Source of the DNA: Pseudomonas nitroreducens | Lineage (GTDB): Bacteria > Pseudomonadota > Gammaproteobacteria > Pseudomonadales > Pseudomonadaceae | Direction: 5' to 3' | NCBI RefSeq assembly: GCF_014204515.1 | Contig: NZ_JACHLI010000024.1 | Span: 1-64,000 of the forward strand | DNA: 64,000 nucleotides | Shown: positions 38,424 through 46,331 of the stretch, in pieces | How the letters are laid out: the number at the start of each line of letters is the position of its first letter | How positions within the stretch are numbered: the first letter of the stretch is position 1 | Made by a program: the position numbers and the translations under genes | The notes under the pieces: generated by a model | Database searches by the model: none | Told to the model about the DNA's origin: nothing | Seen by the model: the letters and a program-made list of their open reading frames with translations, nothing else

Positions 38424-40096
38424 TCGGTCGCCCCCAGCAGGATGCGCCCGGAGGAACAGGCGGCCTCACCACGGGTGAAGGCGAAGTACAGCTTGCCGCG
38501 CGCGGCGTCCCAGCGCAGCGAGAGCTGGCAGAGATCGCCCGGCCGCAGCAGTTGCTGGAACTTCAGCACTTCCATGCCGCCGAAGCGCGGCGGCAGGTCG
38601 AATACCTGGCGAGCCAGTTGCTGCGCCCACTGCACCTGCACCACGCCGGGCAGCACGGGCGCCTTGGGGAAGTGGCCGGGGAAGAAGGCGAGGTCCAGGG
38701 GGATTTCCAGCTGGAAGCGCTGTTCGCCGTCCGCCTCGCTATGCGCCAGGACTTCCGGGTCGCGGCTGCGCGGTGCGTGCAGCAGGTCGTCCACCAGGCC
38801 TTGCGGCAGCTTGCCCTGGGCGTTGCCCGGCAGGCGGCGCAGCAGGCGCCAGCGGCGCGGCAGGGCGAGGGCTTCGCAGTGGTCGGCGAGGTGTTCGCGC
38901 AGGCGTTGGGTCAGCGCGCGGCGGCCGCCGTTGCGCAGTTCATGCAGGCCGACGTCGTTGAGAGCGACCAGTGCGCCGAGGCTGGCGCGGTTCTCCTGCA
39001 CCACGCCCAGGCGCGCTTCGCTGACGAAGGGATGTTTCGCCAGCGCGGCCTCCAGTTGCGGCAGGGAGATGCGTTTCTCTTCCAGCTTGACGATGCGGTC
39101 CAGTCGGCCGAGCAGCTCGAAGCGGCCGTCGGCGCACAGGCGCGCGGCGTCGGCGGTCTGCTCGGTTGCGCCGGGCGGCAGGTAGGTCGATTCGATGCGC
39201 AGCGCGCCGTGCTCATCCTGGCTCAGGGTCACGCCGTCGAACGGTTGCCACAGCTGGCCGCCCTGGCGCCAGGCGATGCCGCCGGTCTCGGAGCTGCCGT
39301 AGATTTCCGTCGGCGCCTGGCCGAGGCGTTCGTGCAACAGCTCGCCAGCTTCGGCCGGCAGCGGGCCGCCGGAGGAGAACACCCGTACCACCGGGCGCAG
39401 TGCCGGCCAGTCGAGGTTGTCGCCCATGCGCTTGAGCAGCGCCGGGCTGCCGACCCAGGCGAAGCGCGGCTGGTCGAGGCTCAGGCGTTGCAGGTCTTCG
39501 GGGAAGGCGATCTGCCGACGGAGAAAGGCGCGGCCGGCGGACAGAGGCCAGAGCACGCGGAACAGCAGGCCGTAGATGTGTTGCGCGGCGACGCTGCCGA
39601 GGATGCGCGCCTCGCCCAGCTCGGCGCCCCACAGCGCCTGGAGCACCTGCACTTCGTTGTCCAGCTGGCGCAGCGACTTGCCGATCAGCTTGGGCTCGCC
39701 GGTGGAGCCGGAGGTGCTGAGCACCAGGCGGCAGGCGTCGAGATCGAGCTCTTGCGGTGCCAGTGCGGGACCATCCAGCTCGGCCAGAGTCAGGTCGCCG
39801 GGTTGGTCGCCGATCCAGGTGTCGATCTGCGCCGCCAGCCGTTCGCGGCTGTGGGCGAGGTTGTCGGCCGGCAGCACCGCTTCGGCGCCTGCCAGCCACG
39901 TCGCGTAGAGGGCGATGGCCAGTTCGGCGGCGTCTTCCAGGTGGATCGCCACGCGTTGGGCGTTGCGTTGGCGCAGGGCACCGGCAGTGGCGCAGATGCG
40001 CTGCACGAACTCATTGGCGAGCAGCGCCGGCTCCATCGCCAACGGGCGCTCGGCAGGCAGTTCCAGCAGCAGCCGGGCGAGGGAAATCGGTTTCAT
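38420..40096 (-). CDS. apeH: AMP ligase fused to ApeI-type dehydratase domain
   Basis: 558-residue fusion. Residues 1 to about 440 are an ANL acyl-ACP synthetase: P-loop STSGSTGEPK (127-136), YGSSETGG (266-273) and catalytic Lys429 (NAQGKLPQG). It activates the aryl starter acid and loads it on an ACP. Residues about 455-558 are a hotdog dehydratase with FFPGHFP, His475, but Gln489 replaces the catalytic Glu of FabZ (PGVVQVQWAQ). The missing Glu is present in ApeP, so a composite site is likely. ApeH and ApeI are separate genes in the best-described clusters. Start at the ATG overlapping the membrane-protein stop. Confidence 0.9.
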   Translation of the reverse strand: MKPISLARLLLELPAERPLAMEPALLANEFVQRICATAGALRQRNAQRVAIHLEDAAELAIALYATWLAGAEAVLPADNLAHSRERLAAQIDTWIGDQPGDLTLAELDGPALAPQELDLDACRLVLSTSGSTGEPKLIGKSLRQLDNEVQVLQALWGAELGEARILGSVAAQHIYGLLFRVLWPLSAGRAFLRRQIAFPEDLQRLSLDQPRFAWVGSPALLKRMGDNLDWPALRPVVRVFSSGGPLPAEAGELLHERLGQAPTEIYGSSETGGIAWRQGGQLWQPFDGVTLSQDEHGALRIESTYLPPGATEQTADAARLCADGRFELLGRLDRIVKLEEKRISLPQLEAALAKHPFVSEARLGVVQENRASLGALVALNDVGLHELRNGGRRALTQRLREHLADHCEALALPRRWRLLRRLPGNAQGKLPQGLVDDLLHAPRSRDPEVLAHSEADGEQRFQLEIPLDLAFFPGHFPKAPVLPGVVQVQWAQQLARQVFDLPPRFGGMEVLKFQQLLRPGDLCQLSLRWDAARGKLYFAFTRGEAACSSGRILLGATE

Positions 40097-40638
40097 CCTT
40101 GACCTCTGACCCGTTGCCGCACCAGCCACTCGACGGCGAACAGCACGCCCATCAGCAGGTAGGAAATCAGGCCGTTGTACAGCGTCCACCAGGCCAGCGG
40201 CGCCCACAGCGTAAGGGCCGCGGCGATCAGGCCGTTGCCCAGGAAGAACAGCACCCAGGCCTGGGTCACCCGGCGCGTGTAGCGCACCGCGTGGGGCGGC
40301 AGCTCCGGCTCGCGCAGGCGCGCCAGGCGCTCCACCAGCGGCGGGCCGAACTTCAGGCTCAAGGCGAACAGGCAGAGCAGGCCGGCGCTGATCAGCACGG
40401 GATACCAGCGCAGCAGGTGCGGCTCGTTGACCAGCCACAGGACCAGGCAGAACAGCACGGCGGCCAGGGCCATCCAGCGCTGGCCGGGGCGCTGCCCGCT
40501 ACCCAGGCTGCGGGCGAACCACAGGCCGCCCAGCAGCAGGGCGAAGAACTTCGGCGACAGGTGATCGATGCCGAAATAGATCGCGAACGGGTAGAGCAAC
40601 CCGGCCAGCAGCAGGCCGAGCCCGACCAGACGTGTCAT
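40093..40638 (-). CDS. Aryl polyene locus membrane protein (COG4648-like)
   Basis: 181-residue inner-membrane protein with about five helices: MTRLVGLGLLLAGLLYPFAIYF, two further pairs and a C-terminal WWTLYNGLISYLLMGVLFAVEW. The PPHAVRYTRRVTQAWVLFFLGN loop between helices 4 and 5 is characteristic of the conserved APE membrane protein found between the ACPs and the AMP ligase (apeG position). Function is not established. ATGA overlaps on both sides. Confidence 0.83.
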   Translation of the reverse strand: MTRLVGLGLLLAGLLYPFAIYFGIDHLSPKFFALLLGGLWFARSLGSGQRPGQRWMALAAVLFCLVLWLVNEPHLLRWYPVLISAGLLCLFALSLKFGPPLVERLARLREPELPPHAVRYTRRVTQAWVLFFLGNGLIAAALTLWAPLAWWTLYNGLISYLLMGVLFAVEWLVRQRVRGQG

Positions 40639-40883
40639 GGGTTGGCCAGGCGATGGACCGCTTCGACCACATCGCCGACGGTGCGCACCGACTTGAATTC
40701 CTCGGCGGCGATCTTCTTGCCGGTCTGGCGCTTCAAGTGATCGATCAGGTCGACGGCGTCGATGCTGTCGATCTCCAGGTCCTGGTACAGGTTGGCCTCG
40801 AGGCTGATCTGCGCAGGCTCCAGCTCGAACAGCTCGACCAGGGCGTCGCGCAGGGTGTTGAAAATATCCTCACGGGTTTGCAT
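40635..40883 (-). CDS. apeF: Acyl carrier protein (ApeF-type)
   Basis: 82-residue acidic four-helix carrier protein with Ser40 in LEIDSIDAVDL as the phosphopantetheine attachment site. One of two ACPs in the operon; in studied systems one carries the starter and growing chain and the other is accessory. Which role applies here is not deducible from sequence. Starts 11 bp after the first ACP. Confidence 0.93.
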   Translation of the reverse strand: MQTREDIFNTLRDALVELFELEPAQISLEANLYQDLEIDSIDAVDLIDHLKRQTGKKIAAEEFKSVRTVGDVVEAVHRLANP

Positions 40884-40894
40884 GGTCAGCGGTC

Positions 40895-41155
40895 TCAGGC
40901 GGCTTTCTTGGCGTTCACGAACGCCGCCAGGCTCGCCACATTGGCGAAGTGCTGGCGGGTGTCCTTGGCATCGGCGTCGATCTTGATGCCATAGCGTTTC
41001 TGGATGGCCAGGCCCAGTTCCAGGGCGTCGACCGAGTCCAGGCCGAGGCCGTCGCCGAACAGCGCGTCCTCGGCGTCGATGTCATCGGGGCCGATGTCTT
41101 CGAGGCCGAGGGCGTCGATGATCAGCTGTTTAATCTCCAGTTGCAGATCGCTCAT
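40895..41155 (-). CDS. apeE: Acyl carrier protein (ApeE-type)
   Basis: 86-residue ACP with Ser41 in GLGLDSVDALEL as the phosphopantetheine site and a long acidic loop (IGPDDIDAEDALFGDG). The ATG at 41155 follows GCAAGAG; the longer open frame upstream is out of character. Overlaps the acyltransferase gene end by 26 bases. No dedicated phosphopantetheinyl transferase is seen in the cluster, so a housekeeping one must serve. Confidence 0.92.
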   Translation of the reverse strand: MSDLQLEIKQLIIDALGLEDIGPDDIDAEDALFGDGLGLDSVDALELGLAIQKRYGIKIDADAKDTRQHFANVASLAAFVNAKKAA

Positions 41156-41942
41156 CTCTTGCGAGCTCCTTGGTGAAATGCTGGTGCAGGAAGGCATTGA
41201 GCCGGCGTGAGGCCGCCGGGGCGGGGCCCTGGCTGGCAAAGACCTGGGGGTCCAGGTCGTCGCCCACGCGCAGGCGGAAGTGCACGCGGCGAGCGGGAAT
41301 GCTGTACCAGGGCTCGGCCTTGGTCAGGGTGGTCGGCGTGACGCTGATGGTCACCGGGGTGATCACGCTGGCGCCGCGCAGGGCGATGGACGCCGCGCCG
41401 CGGTGGAACTCGGGGGCCTTGCCCGGCGTGGTGCGGGTGCCTTCGGGGAAGACGATCAGGGTCTGGCCCTGCTGCAGCGCGTCCACGGCTTCATCGAACA
41501 TGTCCATGCTGCCGTTGTTGCTGATGTACCGCGCCGCCGTCACCGGGCCACGGGTGAAGGGGTTGGCGAACAGGCTCTGCTTGACCACGCAGTTGGCGTC
41601 GCGGATCAGGCCGATGAGGAAGACCACGTCGATCAGCGAGGGGTGATTGGCGATCACCATCTGCCCCGGACGGCCCAGGCGCTCGATATTCTCGACCTCA
41701 TAGGTCAGCACGCCGCTGCGCTGCATGATCTGCACGAACAGCCAGAACAGCCGGCTCACCGTCTGCCGCGCGCGCGCGCGGCGACGCAGGGCATCGCCCG
41801 GCAACAGGCTCAGCAGCGGGAACACCAGCACCCGCAGCAGCAAGCCGCCGATACCGAAGAGGGCGAAGCACAGGCCGGTGGCGAACAGGCGCCACAGCCA
41901 AGCGTTGGCGCGCTTGCTCAGTGGTTGCGTTGCCAGGTCCAT
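41130..41942 (-). CDS. 1-acylglycerol-3-phosphate acyltransferase-like protein (PlsC family)
   Basis: 270-residue acyltransferase with an N-terminal membrane region and the PlsC motifs NHPSLID (H-x4-D; the ID pair supplies the Asp) and FPEGTRTTPG. A basic arginine stretch (RRRARARQ) lies between. Expected to acylate a glycerol- or lipid-linked acceptor that will carry the polyene. Second gene of the operon, overlapping the chain-length factor gene by 25 bases (apeD position). Confidence 0.87.
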   Translation of the reverse strand: MDLATQPLSKRANAWLWRLFATGLCFALFGIGGLLLRVLVFPLLSLLPGDALRRRARARQTVSRLFWLFVQIMQRSGVLTYEVENIERLGRPGQMVIANHPSLIDVVFLIGLIRDANCVVKQSLFANPFTRGPVTAARYISNNGSMDMFDEAVDALQQGQTLIVFPEGTRTTPGKAPEFHRGAASIALRGASVITPVTISVTPTTLTKAEPWYSIPARRVHFRLRVGDDLDPQVFASQGPAPAASRRLNAFLHQHFTKELARDERSATGD

Positions 41943-42634
41943 AGACGCTTCTTCCAGGGGTGGTGGATCAGGCTGGTGCGTTCGATCAGCGCGCGCACCA
42001 GGTTCAGGGCATTGGGCTGGGGCGGCGGCGCGAGGGCCGAGGTGTTTTCCGCCAGCGCCAGCGACCACTGGCTGCCCGCCGTCAGGCGCAGGGCCACGGC
42101 ATAGGGGAAGGGCACGTCGTCGACCCAGCTGGAGTAGAGCTCCGGCACCGGCTCCTCGGTCACCACCAGCAGCACCTGCGGCGCACCTTCGGCGAGCAGT
42201 GCGGCGGCTTCCAGCAGACCGTGCTCGAAGCCGTCACGTTCGCCGGCGATCGCCGTCATCTCGCTGGTGTCCTGCCGCAGGATCGACCACAGCCCGATCA
42301 CCGCGTTGTGCACGGAGAGGCTGAACTGGGTGGGTGACAGTGGTTGTTCGACGGCCAGCTCGCGCAGCAGTTCCAGGCTGCGGCCGGTTTCGCCGTGGCG
42401 GGAGACGAAGATCAGCGGCATTGGCGGGCGCCCCTCGGCCAAGGGCCAGGAGACGCTGAATACCATGCGTGCCAGCGGGCTCAGGCGGCGGCGCTGCAGG
42501 GCGGGGAGAAAGGCGACGTCCGCCTGGGCGGCGGCGTCGGCAAGGCGCTCTTCGCGCACCCAGCTCTGCCAGTCGGCGATCGTGGACAGGCCCGGGGCCC
42601 AGGCGCTCCACTGGTCGATATCGAATTGAATCAC
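41918..42634 (-). CDS. apeC: Short chain-length factor / ketoacyl synthase N-terminal-like protein (ApeC-type)
   Basis: 238-residue protein matching only the N-terminal half of a ketoacyl synthase (IGLWSILRQDTSEMTAIAGERDGFEHGLLEAA...) and lacking the catalytic Cys and His residues. This is the form of the chain-length factor that pairs with ApeO in aryl polyene systems. The start chosen is GTG at 42634, preceded by AAGAG; an upstream ATG at 42715 would add 27 residues with no family support. First gene of the operon, about 95 nt from the predicted transcription start. Confidence 0.85.
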   Translation of the reverse strand: MIQFDIDQWSAWAPGLSTIADWQSWVREERLADAAAQADVAFLPALQRRRLSPLARMVFSVSWPLAEGRPPMPLIFVSRHGETGRSLELLRELAVEQPLSPTQFSLSVHNAVIGLWSILRQDTSEMTAIAGERDGFEHGLLEAAALLAEGAPQVLLVVTEEPVPELYSSWVDDVPFPYAVALRLTAGSQWSLALAENTSALAPPPQPNALNLVRALIERTSLIHHPWKKRLWTWQRNH

Positions 42635-42736
42635 GCGGCGAGCTCTTGTTGGCCCTCGAGGGCATTCCTGTCGGCTAATGGGTCTTCCTTGATCCACCAA
42701 GAGCTTCGTCGACACGTGCCATGGCGCAGGGCCGCC

Positions 42737-42775
42737 ATTATCGCGGTCACGCTGCTGTCAAGCAAACTTTTGCTT
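42737..42775 (-). promoter_or_regulatory. Candidate promoter and operator of the aryl polyene operon
   Basis: On the minus strand, TTGCTT and GATAAT (complement of 42737-42742) are separated by 17 bp. The -35 overlaps a palindrome AAGCAAAAGTTTGCTT at 42760-42775 (7-bp arms, 2-bp centre), a plausible dimeric repressor site. The 317-bp spacer 42635-42951 contains no gene besides this; its right half leads to the ParA gene. Confidence 0.45.
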
Positions 42776-42951
42776 ACAAAAGGGCTGCTGCTGAAAATCA
42801 GACGTTTCTTAATTTAATGCCGACTTTATGACGAGGAGTTGTAGGGCGCAGGTCGACCCGCCGAGCGGTAGGGGCAAATTGCCGTGCTCGCCCTTGTCAT
42901 GGGCTTTGCATAGAATCCGGGGGTCTTGAATGGTTCCTGGAGGGATGGCTC

Positions 42952-43719
42952 ATGCGGCGCGTGGTGTTCAATCAGAAGGGCGGGGTGGGCAAGTCGAGCA
43001 TCGCCTGCAACCTGGCGGCAGTCAGCGCGGCGGAGGGCTACCGCACGTTGCTGGTGGACCTGGACGCCCAGGCCAACTCCACCCATTACCTCACCGGCCT
43101 GACCGGTGAAGACCTGCCGGTGGGCATCGCCGACTTCTTCAAGCAGACGCTCTCGTCCGGGCCTTTCAGCCGCAAGGGCAAGGTCGATATCTACGAGACG
43201 CCCTTCGACAACCTGCATATCGTCACCGCCAGCCCGGAGCTGGCCGACCTGCAGCCCAAGCTCGAGCAGAAGCACAAGATCAACAAGCTGCGCAAACTGC
43301 TGGACGAGCTCTCCGAGGACTACGACCGGATTTACCTGGATACCCCTCCGGCGTTGAATTTCTATACGGTTTCCGCGCTGATCGCCGCCGATCGCTGCCT
43401 GATCCCCTTCGACTGCGACAGCTTCTCCCGTCAGGCGCTGTATGGCCTGCTGCAGGAGATCGAGGAGCTCAAGGAAGACCACAACGAGGACCTGGAGGTC
43501 GAGGGCATCGTGGTCAACCAGTTCCAACCGCGCGCGACCCTGCCGCAGCAACTGCTGGATGAACTGGTGGAGGAGGAGCTGCCGGTACTGCCGGTCTACC
43601 TGATGAGCTCGGTGAAGATGCGCGAGTCGCACCAGGCGTGCACCCCGCTGATCTTCCTCGAACCCCGGCACAAGCTGACCCAGCAGTTCGTCGAACTGCA
43701 CAACCTGCTGGAAGCCTGA
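42952..43719 (+). CDS. ParA/MinD-like ATPase
   Basis: 255-residue cytosolic P-loop ATPase with the deviant Walker A KGGVGKSS (9-16) and a switch region YDRIYLDTPPALNFYT. The ATG follows GGAGGGA at eight bases. It is a ParA-family protein without a ParB or parS in the window, as is the P. aeruginosa gene at this locus, so it is an orphan partitioning/positioning ATPase rather than the chromosomal ParA. Cargo unknown. Five bases separate its stop from the convergent Usp gene. Confidence 0.9.
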   Translation: MRRVVFNQKGGVGKSSIACNLAAVSAAEGYRTLLVDLDAQANSTHYLTGLTGEDLPVGIADFFKQTLSSGPFSRKGKVDIYETPFDNLHIVTASPELADLQPKLEQKHKINKLRKLLDELSEDYDRIYLDTPPALNFYTVSALIAADRCLIPFDCDSFSRQALYGLLQEIEELKEDHNEDLEVEGIVVNQFQPRATLPQQLLDELVEEELPVLPVYLMSSVKMRESHQACTPLIFLEPRHKLTQQFVELHNLLEA

Positions 43720-43723
43720 GCCG

Positions 43724-44533
43724 TTACTGGCTGATCAGCACATCGCAGGGCGGCCGGCGCAGGAAATAGCGCGTCGAGCTGCCCAGCATGGCCTGCTCGA
43801 TGGCGCCGCGGCTGCGGCTGCCGAGCACCAGCAGGTCCGGCGTCCATTCGCGCAACGCCGTCTCCAGCGCCTGCTGGGGCGTGCCCTGCTGCACCGCACA
43901 AAGCAATTGCGGCCCGTTGGCCGGCACCTGGGTGCGCTCATCCTGCAGCGCCTGGCGCAGCAGTTCGCGCTGGGTCTCCAGATGGCTGTCGGCACGGTCG
44001 GCCTTCCTGCCCGGCTGGTAGGCGTTGAGCGCCAGCAGCTCGGCGTTGGCTGCAAGCAGCCGGTAGCCGGCGCGCCAGGCCTGGCAGGAGCAGTGCGACA
44101 GGTCGAGCCCGACCAGGGCCTTGGCATAGGGCGCAGCGGATTCCTCCACCGCCAGCAGGATCGGCGCGCGGCAATGCCGGGCAATGCGCTCCAGGGTGGT
44201 GCCGTCGAAGCGCTCCAGCAGTTGCTGGTGGTGCGCGCCGATCACCAGCAGGTCGGCGCCCAGCTCCTGCGCCGTCTGGGTGACGGTATTCGCCGCGCGA
44301 CCCTGACGGATCACCAGTTGGTAATCGGCGATCTCGTTGGCGCAGGCAGCATCGCGCAGGGCCACTTCGGCGGCTTCGCGCACCGTGGCCATCATGCGGT
44401 CGGGAAAGTATTCCTCGATGACGTGCAGCAGCGTGACGCTGGCGCCGTGCTGGCGGGCCAGCTGTGCAGCACGGCGTACGGCGATATCCGCCTCGACGCT
44501 GAGGTCGTGGGCGACGAGCAGGTTCCTGTACAT
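43724..44533 (-). CDS. Tandem universal stress protein (UspA family)
   Basis: 269 residues made of two Usp domains (about 1-135 and 145-269). The first ends in an ATP-binding-type GAHHQQLLERFDGTTLERIARHCRAPILLAV, the second in GSRSRGAIEQAMLGSSTRYFLRRPPCDVLI, each with the G-x2-x-G-x9-G(S/T) pattern at least partly kept. Related to E. coli UspE-like proteins. ATG at 44533 follows GGAAGCCACC. Converges on the ParA gene. Cytosolic, function unknown beyond stress association. Confidence 0.9.
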   Translation of the reverse strand: MYRNLLVAHDLSVEADIAVRRAAQLARQHGASVTLLHVIEEYFPDRMMATVREAAEVALRDAACANEIADYQLVIRQGRAANTVTQTAQELGADLLVIGAHHQQLLERFDGTTLERIARHCRAPILLAVEESAAPYAKALVGLDLSHCSCQAWRAGYRLLAANAELLALNAYQPGRKADRADSHLETQRELLRQALQDERTQVPANGPQLLCAVQQGTPQQALETALREWTPDLLVLGSRSRGAIEQAMLGSSTRYFLRRPPCDVLISQ

Positions 44534-44609
44534 GGTGGCTTCCCTCTGTGGCGCTTCCACTGTCGCGCCACGTAGGAAATTTCACCTTGATGCAGGGCAA
44601 TGGCCCGTT

Positions 44610-45053
44610 TCAGCGGCTGCGCAGCTGATAGACGGAATGGCTTTCCGCGACGACGTTGCCGTCCGCATCCTTCAGCTGCAGGTCGAGGACGAACTCGGCC
44701 TTGCCGTGCTGCGTTGCCTCCTCGCCGATGCGCTGGATTTCCGCCTCGCTCAGGTAGGCGTCCACCGTCACGTCGCTGGTGGCCGGACGCAGGAAGCGCA
44801 GGCCGGACTCCTTGACGATGGGGTAGAAGCGATGGGCATCGAAGCTGGCCACGGTCAGCACGCCGCCGGGCAGTTCGGCGACGGTGAACAGCGCGCCGGC
44901 GTACATGTTGTTGACGTGGTTCTCGTTGCCCTTGAGCGGCATGCGCAGGCGCACGTGGCCCTGCTCCAGCACCTCGGCCTTGAGGCCGGTGCGCTTGACG
45001 AAGGCGATGTGCTCTTCGGTGAGCTGACGGATGAATTCGGTGGGATGAGGCAT
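44610..45053 (-). CDS. Hotdog-fold thioesterase (PaaI/YiiD-like)
   Basis: 147-residue hotdog protein. The central helix block NHVNNMYAGALFTVAELPGGVLTV with Asn/Glu residues is typical of PaaI-like or DUF4442 thioesterases. It lies behind the Usp gene, 76 bp apart, in the same direction. Probably hydrolyses an acyl-CoA; the substrate cannot be predicted. Confidence 0.82.
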   Translation of the reverse strand: MPHPTEFIRQLTEEHIAFVKRTGLKAEVLEQGHVRLRMPLKGNENHVNNMYAGALFTVAELPGGVLTVASFDAHRFYPIVKESGLRFLRPATSDVTVDAYLSEAEIQRIGEEATQHGKAEFVLDLQLKDADGNVVAESHSVYQLRSR

Positions 45054-45163
45054 GGGCGCGCTCCGCTTCGCCTGGAAAGGTGTCTGCCCAAGCCTAGCCG
45101 CCCCGCGCGGCCTGGCAATGACCGCGCGGATTGACCGAAACGCTCGTTGCCAGGCGCGTGGTC

Positions 45164-45877
45164 TCAGCGTGTGTCGCCAACCTCATGGCGGCTGGCTTCG
45201 CTCGACCTGAGTCGCTGCAATACCGAGTGCGCATCGTGGCTCGCGACGATCCCGGCAGCCTGCAGGCGCTGTTCCAGCGGAGCGTCGCTTTCTTCCTCCA
45301 GCAGAGCACGGGCGGCCTGCTCCTGGTCGTCGAACGCCTGCTGGCGCTGGCGGATGCGCCCCAGCGACTCCTGGATCGCCGCCATCCGCCCCTGCAACTG
45401 GTGCTGATGGCTGCCGATCTGCGCGCTGGCTTGCTGGGCGCTGGCCGTGGCACGAACCTGGACCAGCTCGCGGCGATGCTCCTGGAGCGTCTGCGCGCTG
45501 GCTTTCAGCCGGGCCTTGAGGCGGGCTTCCTGGGCGCCCAGGTGGCCGATCTGGCGGTCCTGCTCGAGGATCCGGGTTTCCAGCCGTGCCACCAGTCCGG
45601 CCACTTCCAGGGCCAGCGCTTCTTCGCCCTGGGCCAGTGCCGCCCTGGCCTGTGCTTCACGTTTCTGCAGCTGTTGCTGCTGCGCCGCACGTTCGCGCTC
45701 CAGGCCGATGCGCTCGGCGCACAGCAGCGTCAGTTGCTGGCGGGCTGCCAGCAGGGCGCTGTCCGCGTCGTGCAATTCCTGTTCGAGAATGCGCAGGGCA
45801 TTGGCATCCACCAGCCACTCCACCGACTCGCGGGCCTGGCCGCGCAGCAGGCTGCCCAACTTGTTCCATACGCTCAT
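45164..45877 (-). CDS. PspA/IM30-family coiled-coil protein
   Basis: 237-residue, almost entirely helical protein rich in Gln, Ala and Glu. It has the PspA-type N-terminus (MSVWNKLGSLLRGQARESVEWLVDANALRILEQELHDA) and long coiled coil to about 200. ESCRT-III-like PspA proteins coat damaged inner membrane. The ATG at 45877 has AGGAG seven bases upstream. It follows the YiaA/B gene and shares its direction, so both may respond to membrane stress under the divergent HTH regulator. Confidence 0.8.
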   Translation of the reverse strand: MSVWNKLGSLLRGQARESVEWLVDANALRILEQELHDADSALLAARQQLTLLCAERIGLERERAAQQQQLQKREAQARAALAQGEEALALEVAGLVARLETRILEQDRQIGHLGAQEARLKARLKASAQTLQEHRRELVQVRATASAQQASAQIGSHQHQLQGRMAAIQESLGRIRQRQQAFDDQEQAARALLEEESDAPLEQRLQAAGIVASHDAHSVLQRLRSSEASRHEVGDTR

Positions 45878-45907
45878 CACTCATCTCCTGGGCGGTCGCC
45901 GTGGGGC

Positions 45908-46177
45908 CTACTCGGCAAATTCCTTGAGGATCTTCTGCGTCTTGGCTTCGCTGATGCGGTTGATCAGGCGCTCGCCCTCGTGCTGGTCGCGCAGGGTCTT
46001 GGTCAGGGTGATGGTCGAGTTCACCAGGAACACTGCGCAGATCGTCATGTAGCCCTTGACCGTCAGGTCGGCCGGCATGAAGACGATGCCCAGCGTGGTG
46101 GCGAGGAGGGAAAGGGCGAAGGACACCTTGATGAAAAACAGCCAGTACGCAGAGTTGAGTTGCACGTCGGATTGCAT
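45908..46177 (-). CDS. YiaA/YiaB-family inner-membrane protein
   Basis: 89 residues with two membrane helices (AYWLFFIKVSFALSLLATTLGIV and KGYMTICAVFLVNSTITLTKTL) followed by a charged cytosolic tail (DQHEGERLINRISEAKTQKILKEF). Matches the two-helix YiaA/B domain. Sits 30 bp ahead of the PspA-like gene in one leftward unit. Function unknown. Confidence 0.85.
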   Translation of the reverse strand: MQSDVQLNSAYWLFFIKVSFALSLLATTLGIVFMPADLTVKGYMTICAVFLVNSTITLTKTLRDQHEGERLINRISEAKTQKILKEFAE

Positions 46178-46279
46178 GGCTGACCTCCGGGGTCATGGTC
46201 GCTGAGACAGCCGCAGAGTGCTGGCAGGTATCGCTATTCGCAACTGAAACTCCCATTGTTTAGTATTGAGATACAGCGG

Positions 46280-46296
46280 GTATCGGAATTCGATAC
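46280..46296. promoter_or_regulatory. Palindromic operator candidate between yiaA/B and HTH gene
   Basis: GTATCGGAATTCGATAC has perfect 6-bp arms around GAATT. A related GTATTGAGATAC lies just upstream at 46263-46274, and GGTATCG occurs near 46228. Repeated GTATC half-sites in a 154-bp divergent spacer suggest binding by the adjacent HTH regulator. Confidence 0.5.
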
Positions 46297-46331
46297 TTTC
46301 AGCCGATTGTGCCAGTTCGATGGAGCGACCC

